A DNA stretch of 64,000 nucleotides, from positions 62,001-126,000 of the forward strand of contig JALHQW010000007.1 of the NCBI GenBank assembly GCA_022841745.1, in the 5' to 3' direction. A program made the translations under genes and the position numbers. Of the stretch, positions 54,143 to 61,400 are shown in pieces (position 1 is the stretch's first letter; each line of letters begins with the position of its first letter). Origin of the DNA: Saprospiraceae bacterium. GTDB taxonomy: Bacteria; Bacteroidota; Bacteroidia; Chitinophagales; Saprospiraceae. The notes under the pieces were generated by a model. That model was not told the origin of the DNA. It made no database searches and saw only the letters and a program-made list of their open reading frames with translations.

Positions 54143-55594
54143 TTAAACCCCGAAGTACGCCTTCGCATTCCGATAGCAAATATCCTCCACAATACTACCC
54201 AGCCAATTCACATCATTCGGCAGTTCGCCATTGTGTATGTCCTTTCCAATCAGGTTGCAGAGCAACCGACGGAAATACTCATGCCGGGGGAAAGATAGAA
54301 AACTACGGCTGTCCGTAAGCATTCCGATGAAACAACTAAGCAATCCCATATTGGATAGGGCGTTGATTTGCCGCTCCATACCGTCTTTTTGGTCGAGGAA
54401 CCACCAAGCGGAACCGAACTGCATTTTGCCACGCACCGAACCATCATTGAAATTGCCAATCATAGAGGCCATGACCTCGTTGTCACGGGGATTGAGGTTG
54501 TAGAGGATGGTTTTTGCCAATTTGCCCTCCATGTCGAGCCGGTTGAGGTACTTGGAGAGGGCAGCCGCCTGCGCCCAATCGCCGATGCTGTCAAAGCCCG
54601 TGTCAGGGCCGAGTTGACCGAGCAGGCGGGCGTTGTTGTTGCGGAGCGCACCAAGATGGTACTGCTGCACCCATCCCCGGTCGGCATACTGGCAGCCTAG
54701 GTGGTATAGCACGGCGGACATGTACCTGCGGGCCTCCCCTTCTGTAATTTTTTGCCCCGACAGCCGGTTTTGGAAAATGGCATTGACCTCACCTAACGTA
54801 AAGTCCTCCGAGTAGGTTTGCTCCAACCCGTGGTCAGCAATTCTACAGCCGTTTTCATGAAAATAGTCCATGCGCTGGGTCAGTGCCTGCAACAAATCGT
54901 CAAATGATTGGATGGCCATGCCAGCAGCTTCGCTCAGTTTTTCGATGTAATTTTTGAAGCCATCGTTCAGAATCAGGATGGACTTGTCGGGACGGAAGGC
55001 GGGGAGGAGTTGGAAGGATTCGGTTCCCTTCGGGAATGACAAGGAAGGATTGAAGGATTGAAGGGGGGAAGCCTGTTTACTATACTGGCGATGGTAGTGC
55101 AGGTCGTCCACGGGGTCGTCGGTGGTGCAGACGACTTCGACGTTCATATTTCGTAGCAAATTTTGGGTGGAAAATGCAGCTGTTTGCAGCAATTCGCTGC
55201 AATGATGATAAACCTGCTCGGCATTGTAAGGTGTCAGCAGCTCGTCAACATCGAAATAACGCCTCAATTCCAAGTGCGTCCAATGGAACAATGGGTTTCG
55301 GATGGTATAGGGCACTGTTTCCGCCCATTTCTTGAACTTCTCCAAGGGTGGCGCTTCGCCTGTGATATAGTGCTCCGGGATGCCGAAACTGCGCATGGCC
55401 CGCCACTTGTAATGGTCGCCGTTGAGCCAAATGGCGGTCAGGTTCTCGAAGTTTTTATTGCTCGCTATGTCTTCTGGTGACAGGTGGTTGTGGTAGTCTA
55501 TGATGGGCTGCTTGGCGGCAAAGTCGTGGTAGAGGATTTCAGCCATGCGGTTTTCCAGCAGGAAGTTGTCGTCGAGGAAGGGTTTGATGGTCAT
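54143..55594 (-). CDS. uxaC: Glucuronate isomerase with an inserted repeat-derived segment
   Basis: 483 residues. Converts D-glucuronate to fructuronate (and galacturonate to tagaturonate). Family signatures: DYHNHLSPEDIA with the metal-binding HNH, TTDDPVDDLHYHRQ, LPAFRPDKS and FDSIGDWAQA. Between YHRQ and RPDK there are about 30 residues, against about 15 in the E. coli enzyme as I recall it. The extra piece, residues about 174-195, translates a TTCAATCC octamer tract plus a GTCATTCCCGAAGGGAA word, so it looks like a repeat captured in frame. Whether the enzyme still works is unknown; the frame is intact. An upstream tandem tract abuts the ATG at 55594. Confidence 0.94.
   Translation of the reverse strand: MTIKPFLDDNFLLENRMAEILYHDFAAKQPIIDYHNHLSPEDIASNKNFENLTAIWLNGDHYKWRAMRSFGIPEHYITGEAPPLEKFKKWAETVPYTIRNPLFHWTHLELRRYFDVDELLTPYNAEQVYHHCSELLQTAAFSTQNLLRNMNVEVVCTTDDPVDDLHYHRQYSKQASPLQSFNPSLSFPKGTESFQLLPAFRPDKSILILNDGFKNYIEKLSEAAGMAIQSFDDLLQALTQRMDYFHENGCRIADHGLEQTYSEDFTLGEVNAIFQNRLSGQKITEGEARRYMSAVLYHLGCQYADRGWVQQYHLGALRNNNARLLGQLGPDTGFDSIGDWAQAAALSKYLNRLDMEGKLAKTILYNLNPRDNEVMASMIGNFNDGSVRGKMQFGSAWWFLDQKDGMERQINALSNMGLLSCFIGMLTDSRSFLSFPRHEYFRRLLCNLIGKDIHNGELPNDVNWLGSIVEDICYRNAKAYFGV
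55008..55074 (-). repeat. Octamer-type repeat inserted within uxaC
   Basis: Read in the gene's sense, TTCAATCCTTCAATCCTTCC is followed by a short CCCGAAGGGAA palindrome. It encodes LQSFNPSLSFPKGTESF, the same reading as the octamer tract upstream of yebC. Confidence 0.85.
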
Positions 55595-55595
55595 T

Positions 55596-55636
55596 GTTCG
55601 TGATTGGTGATTCGTGATTGGTGATTCGTGATTCGG
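55596..55636 (-). repeat. 7/14-bp tandem tract before the uxaC start codon
   Basis: Alternating GTGATTG and GTGATTC units on the plus strand; in the gene's sense, AATCACC / AATCACG repeated, ending at the ATG with a few bases of spacing. Confidence 0.9.
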
Positions 55637-56158
55637 GGGGTGAGAGAATTTTTGACGCAGGTTTTTTGACGCAGAGGGACGCAGATTTTTTAGGTTGCTT
55701 TATGTTTTTTCCACCTTCGGTGGAATGGGCTTGTCGCTTTGATTTGAGCTAATCGCATCAGCGCCTCTTGTGCTTGAGCACAGTTGCTTCAAGATTCTAT
55801 TGCAGTTTGGGGCGATTCTTTAGCGACCTATTTCACCATTCACCGTCAAAGCTAATGAGACCTTTGGTATGCGGTAAGCATTTACAATGGTTTATGAAGT
55901 TTTAAGGTTCTATGGTTTTCGGGATTTGGGGCAAAACCTAATTGTAAATCATTTTTGACAAGGTTGGAAAAGCAACCTATCTTTTCAAAAACTGCTACTG
56001 TGCCGCAATCTTAGAACCCGAAAACCCAAAACTTCACGAACCATTGAATTTATCAATAAAATAAAATTGCCGCTAAAAAGCTACCAAGGCTTGAAATAAC
56101 CAAACGCTTGCCTACTTTTCGGGCCAATCTATTCATTCAACAAAATCCAATTCCTCAC
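55637..56158. other. Intergenic region between uxaC and the ThuA gene
   Basis: About 520 bp without a supported gene. Three GACGCAG words occur at 55658-55690. The remainder is AT-rich, with no recognised promoter box. It is the divergent control region of the two genes. Confidence 0.5.
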
Positions 56159-56926
56159 ATGAGAAAGATAACCTTGGTTTTCATAGCAAACTGTTTCGTT
56201 TTATTGCTGGCAGTTCCGAGTTTTGGCCAAAAGCAGTTCAAGGCATTGCTCTTCACCCGCACGGCTGGTTTTCACCATGAGTCCATCAACGAGGGCGTTG
56301 ATGCCATCAAAGCAATGGCCGAGCGCAACTTCTTCGACGTACATTGGCACGAAGACCCCTCCCAGTTCAACGACAAAAACTTGGAGCAGTTCCATGTCAT
56401 CATCTTTCTGAACACCACGGGCGATATCCTCAACGACGAGCAACAGGCAGCGATGGAAAAGTTCATACGTGCGGGCAAGGGCTTCGTTGGCATCCATAGT
56501 GCCTCCGATACCGAATACGAATGGGCTTGGTACACCAAGCTAGTCGGAAGGTTGTTCAAAATACACCCCGCCATACAAACGGCCCGTATCAAGGTGCTTG
56601 ACCGCAAGTTCCCCGGCTTCGAACTCATGCCCGACGAACAGCTTTGGACAGATGAATGGTACGAGTACAGCGAAGAAAAAACCAGCGGCTTGAACTACTT
56701 AATTTCTGTGGACGAAAGCACCTTTGACCCAAAAGCCAACTGGGGCAGGGTATCTGGCACCGGCATGGGCAGCTTCCACCCGATTGCCTGGTACCACAAC
56801 TACGACGGTGGCCGTTCCTTCTACACTGGCCTCGGCCACATGCCTTCCAAATACTCGGACGCTGGCTTCCTCGCCCACCTGTACGGCGGTATTTATTGGG
56901 CTGCTACGGGTAAAGGTATGAGGTAG
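56159..56926 (+). CDS. Exported ThuA-domain protein
   Basis: 255 residues from the ATG at 56159; signal peptide (ITLVFIANCFVLLLAVPSFGQ). ThuA-like (class I glutamine-amidotransferase-like fold) features: ALLFTRTAGFHHESINEG, HVIIFLNTTGDILN, GKGFVGIHSASDTEYEW, HPAIQTARI and MGSFHPIAWYHNYDGGRSFYTGLGH read in overlapping pieces. The biochemical role of ThuA proteins is not settled; they are linked to sugar metabolism and often stand near sugar dehydrogenases. Here it precedes an SDR gene by about 380 bp. A GGCAGT repeat begins immediately after its stop codon. Confidence 0.9.
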   Translation: MRKITLVFIANCFVLLLAVPSFGQKQFKALLFTRTAGFHHESINEGVDAIKAMAERNFFDVHWHEDPSQFNDKNLEQFHVIIFLNTTGDILNDEQQAAMEKFIRAGKGFVGIHSASDTEYEWAWYTKLVGRLFKIHPAIQTARIKVLDRKFPGFELMPDEQLWTDEWYEYSEEKTSGLNYLISVDESTFDPKANWGRVSGTGMGSFHPIAWYHNYDGGRSFYTGLGHMPSKYSDAGFLAHLYGGIYWAATGKGMR

Positions 56927-56958
56927 TTGGCAGTTGGCAGTTCGGCAGCTGGCAGCCA
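56927..56958 (+). repeat. Stop-codon-adjacent GGCAGT repeat element
   Basis: TTGGCAGTTGGCAGTTCGG starts at the base after the TAG, followed by CAGCTGGCAGCCAG. Same family as the elements after the stops at 3858 and 42942. Confidence 0.85.
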
Positions 56959-57033
56959 GTGTCTGGGTAATTCAAGTTGCTGCCTGTTCTGCAAATGACT
57001 TTACTGAATCGCTAATGGTAGGGACTCTCCAAG

Positions 57034-57265
57034 AACATGAGTCATCCCGAATTTTTTAGGTAGTATTTTCCACCTAAATAGTTGAGAAACAACTGCTTGG
57101 AATGCCCCAGAGGGGCAAAATACTGGTAGTTGTTTTCGGTTATTGATGTTCAGCCCCTTTAGGGGCGGCATGTTTCGCCCCTAAAGGGACTGAATGTGTG
57201 GGTTAATATCGCTTCTACCAACATTATGCCCTTAAAGGGGCTGAAAATTCGGGACGACTCATGTT
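57034..57265. repeat. 232-bp structured element with 22-bp terminal inverted repeats
   Basis: The ends AACATGAGTCATCCCGAATT (57034-57053, extending to 57055) and their complement at 57244-57265 match at 21 of 22 positions. Inside are GCCCC-AGA-GGGGC near 57105-57117, AAACAACT/AGTTGTTT arms, and a 13-bp hairpin CCCTTTAGGGGCG at 57153-57165 with its complement at 57176-57188, flanked by TTCAG/CTGAA. A further CCCTTAAAGGGGCTGAA arm lies at 57229-57245. No coding capacity. It resembles a MITE or a multi-branched structured RNA. Confidence 0.75.
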
Positions 57266-57304
57266 TCGAGGAGCATCCGCAGCTTTTATTAATTATTTCC
57301 AACC

Positions 57305-58039
57305 ATGAAAATAGCAATCGTAACGGGTGGTGGTTCAGGCATTGGGCTGGCCATTGCCACCAAATTCGCAGCGGAAGGGATGCTTGTGTACATCACGGGG
57401 CGCAACCTCGAAAAGCTGCAAAACGCACAGGCTGCCATTGGCGAAAACTGTCGGGTCGCACAATTGGACATGGAGGCGCTGGGCGACATCCCCGCTTTTG
57501 TTGCTAAAATTGCGGAGCAACATGGCCGCATTGACGTGCTGGTGAACAACGCTGGCATCAATATGAAACGGCCCTTTGTGGAGGTGACGGACGAGGATTT
57601 CCAAAAAGTCATCACCACGAACATGACCGCCGTGTTCGTGACGAGCCGGGAAGTGGCAAAGGTCATGTTGCGGCAGCAATCGGGCAGCATCATTCACATC
57701 AGCAGTATGGCAGCGCAATACGGCTTGCCGAAGGTCATTGCCTATTCTGCCAGCAAGACGGCGCTGGAAGGCATGGCCCGTGCCATGGCCTCCGAACTCT
57801 CGCCGCAGGGCATCAGGGTGAACTGCATCGCCCCTGGCTTCATCGTAACAGCCATGACTGACAAGGCCCTCAACTCCGACCCCGATCGCAAGAACCGAGC
57901 CTTAGCCCGCACCCCGATGGGCAAGATGGGCCAGCCTGAGGACATCGCCAATGCAGCCTGGTTCCTTGCCAGCGACGCCAGCACCTTTGTGACGGGGGAA
58001 GTGATTAAGGTGGATGGGGGGAATTCGATCGGGTTTTAA
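57305..58039 (+). CDS. SDR-family oxidoreductase
   Basis: 244 residues. Classical short-chain dehydrogenase: cofactor motif TGGGSGIG (residues 7-14), NNAG (81-84), catalytic Ser near 133-134, Tyr147 and Lys151 in AYSASK, then PGFIVTAMTD and a C-terminal VDGGNSIGF. The Arg33 after the second strand suggests NADP(H). With glucuronate isomerase and KDPG aldolase nearby, a role as fructuronate or 2-keto-sugar acid reductase is attractive, but the substrate cannot be read from the sequence. Confidence 0.92.
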   Translation: MKIAIVTGGGSGIGLAIATKFAAEGMLVYITGRNLEKLQNAQAAIGENCRVAQLDMEALGDIPAFVAKIAEQHGRIDVLVNNAGINMKRPFVEVTDEDFQKVITTNMTAVFVTSREVAKVMLRQQSGSIIHISSMAAQYGLPKVIAYSASKTALEGMARAMASELSPQGIRVNCIAPGFIVTAMTDKALNSDPDRKNRALARTPMGKMGQPEDIANAAWFLASDASTFVTGEVIKVDGGNSIGF

Positions 58040-58497
58040 AAACTTCATTAAATTTTTGAAATGTCTGCACGATTTCAAGCAACTGCAATTTTTAGCTTCC
58101 TTGCCTTGAACAGTGACTTCAAGCCCCATCTGGCGGGAGCATAACCTCTCCGGGCGGGGCGATGGCGGCTGTCTGACTCACCTAAGACGAAGGGCTTTCG
58201 AGCCATGCAAAACCTTACCGCTGCTAAAACATTGATCGACCAGTTAACTACATATAAGTCGAACAACTGACCAATTTATTGCCAATCTGATGTTTCATTG
58301 TTTGGAGGTTGCTCTACAACAGGGCATGCTTCCTCCTCGGGTTTGCTGTAGGAATTTAAAGCCTTCCTATCGTATTCTTACCACCTATTTTTAAACTTAT
58401 AACCTTATTGAGCATCACCTAAAACCAAAAAAAGCGTCGGCAAGGTTACCCCTGCCGACGCCGTGTCCGTCGCTTTTGCTAACGAGTAGCAAAAAGA
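58040..58497. other. Convergent intergenic region
   Basis: About 460 bp between the SDR gene and the giant adhesin. No gene supported. It contains the terminator at 58422-58461; nothing else was recognised. Confidence 0.55.
58422..58461 (-). terminator. Rho-independent terminator of the giant adhesin
   Basis: GCGTCGGCA at 58434-58442 pairs with TGCCGACGC at 58453-58461. In the minus direction the stem is followed by a T-rich run (the AAAACCAAAAAAA preceding it on the plus strand). Confidence 0.85.
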
Positions 58498-61400
58498 TTA
58501 ATCCATGATGAACAACCTTTGGCTCTGACGCTCCTTGCCAATTATCAATTCCACCGTGTACATACCTTTCGGCAAGCCGTTGATGTAGATAACATCATTG
58601 ATTTGCTTAACTTGGTCGTACACTTTTACCATTACTTGTTGGCCAAGGTTATTAAAGATAATCAAGGAAACATTCTCAGTTTCGTTCAGCTCCGGCAACT
58701 TTAGACGAACCTTATCCTGAGCCGGGTTTGGTGAAACCGTGAACGTTTTGATAGTTTTCTCGCTTCCTTCCAAACCTTCAATATCATCAGGATCTGGCGT
58801 ATCCCAAATAACAGCGGCGTTGCCGTTGCATAGGTTGGCTACGCTCTGTTCGTTGCTGTAACTGTTCAAAATCATCAACGACTGGTTCAGTGCCGTGCCG
58901 TAGATGACGCTGAGGCCGCCAGAAAGATCGAGCGCTCCGTTCAAGTAAAGGTTTACGAGATCCTGGAGGCCGCCCACTGTGTATGGGAAGGCGTATTCCT
59001 CGCCTAGGGCATCAAATATGCGCAGGTGGCAGATTCCATTGCCATCGCAGTTGATAATGCACGGGTGCAGGTCAATGCAGTCAAGTGGAGTGCTGCGGGC
59101 AATGATTCTATTGTCAATGTCATTGAAGTAGATGCCGTAACGAATATTCAACTCTAAGGCAATGGCATTTGCAGCCAACCCGTTTTTCAAGCCAGTGATT
59201 CCCATTGGGTTACAGCCATTGCAGTTGTTCTGCTGGCAGTTGGCAAGTACTTCAACCCCGCCCATGCCGGGCAACATGTTCATCACGCACTGTGCATTGT
59301 CCACAGAAATGGAACGGTTGCTGCCACCAATCTTTAAGCTGCCGCCACTGCTCAGAAGCGACGCTATGAGATCTAGATCGGAGCTGGTGCCCAAAGTTGT
59401 GTTAGCCGGCGCACCGCCTTCAGTGCCCCATTCCGCCATGCTAAAGTTGCCGAGCGGCTGGCACACGCCAGAGTAGGTGACTGGTACAAGCTCTGGATAC
59501 ACATTCCCACACCTGTCTTCAATCCGGAAGTAGAATGTGCGACCAAATGTATAGACCCCATCTCCGTCCTCGTCGGAGCAGGACCAAGCGTCCGACCAAC
59601 TGTCAAGGGTAACAATCGGCTCTTTGCAGTTGTCGTAGAAATTACCTTCCTCAATGATTTCCTGAATTAAGCCAGAGAAATCATGGTCATCCGGGCAAGG
59701 AACATCCTCAATACAAGTGAGGTTGGTCACGTCCACGTTTGGTACCGTGCCCACTGGGCTCACATTATCGTTGATGTAATAGGTGAACTTCCAGTCGAGC
59801 TTATGGCCACCGCAATCACTGTAAGTGAAGTAGTAAACCCTCCAACCACTGCATCCCAGTGGCGTAAGCTCCTCTTCCACGCCTACCAATTCAACAGAAA
59901 TCTCGTTGCCGCAAACATTGTAAAGCGTTGGTGGAACAGGCTCCACGGCATGATCAATACAGGTAACTTCGTTCACCTTGTCGGGCATCGTCCAGAAAAC
60001 GTCGGAGTACAAGAATTTAAAGGTGACACTCCAAATACGGGTGTTTCCGGAGCAATCCTCATACGTCCAGGTATAGACCCGTTCTCCTTCACAACCAAAG
60101 TTGTTGTCGTTAACAGTGACTACTGGGCCGTAGCGGTTGGTTATCTTACCACAGTTGTCAAGCACTGCAGGTGGTGTTGGCACATAAGCCTGGAATGGAC
60201 ACTCCAAGTTGTATGTTTCACTTGGTGGCACCGTAAAGTTGAGATAAACAACATTGTAAGTGAATATCCAATTATTCGTGTTGCCTTCGCAATCCGTATA
60301 AGTGAAGGTGTATTGGCGCACCCCTTCACATCCTGGCTTCGGCCCTACCATTGTTAATACAGGTGTTAGCACTTCCCCACAGTCGCTCAATACCACTGGT
60401 GGTATCGGAGCCTGATCAGTTTGGTCTGGGCAGTTCACCGTTGCACTTCCATTAGGCGGCACTGTGAAGTTGTTCCGCTCTATGGTGTAAACGAAGCTCC
60501 ACTGGCGTACCTGACCAGCACAATCTGTGTAGGTATAGGTGTAGGTCCTTGTACCCTCGCAAGTCAATGGGTTCGGGTTGTTCGTCACCACTGGGCCGGT
60601 TGGCGTCAGTGTTTTTCCACAACCATCCAAAACAAGAGGAAGCACTGGCGGCGTGGCGTTTGCAGGGCAAGCTACCGTTGCAGCACCATTGGCAGGTACC
60701 GTGAAGGTCGGGTATGGCGCTACCGTGAAAGTGGAAGTACAAGTCGTCGTAAATGGCGCACAAGTGCTTGTGTAAGTCCAAGTAACCGTTCTGGTAACAC
60801 CGTTCAAGTTACAAATGGTCGGAGTACCAGCGTTGTTGTTCGTAAGCACACCGTTGCAGCCGCCGCTTGCACTGACACTTGCGAGCCAGTTGGCATACGC
60901 TGTATTCAATTGTGCTTGCGTCAAGCAAGCACCAACTGTCAACGGAGCAGGGCAGGTCAGCATAACAGTTGGTGGATTGGCCACCGTGAAGGTCGCTGTG
61001 CAGGTGGTCGTCAGCGGTGCGCAGGTGCTCGTATAGGTGAAGGTCACGGTCGTACTGCCGCCGCAGGCGCTTGGAGCACCCGTGCTGTTGTTCGTCAAAA
61101 CACCGTTGCAGCCGCCGCTGGCGCTGGCCGTGGCCAACCAAGTGGCAAAGGCAGCGTTCACTGCCGCCTGGGTCTGGCAGGCCGCCGCCGTCGTGTTCAT
61201 CGGACAAGTAAGCACCACCATTGCTGGTGCGGCCACCGTGAAGGTCGCCGTGCAGGTGGTCGTCAGCGGTGCGCAGGTGCTGGTATAGGTGAAGGTCACC
61301 GTTGTCGAGCCGCCACAAGCAGAAGGCGCTCCCGTGCTGTTGTTCGTCAAAACACCGTTGCAGCCGCCGCTGGCGCTGGCCGTGGCCAACCAAGTGGCAA

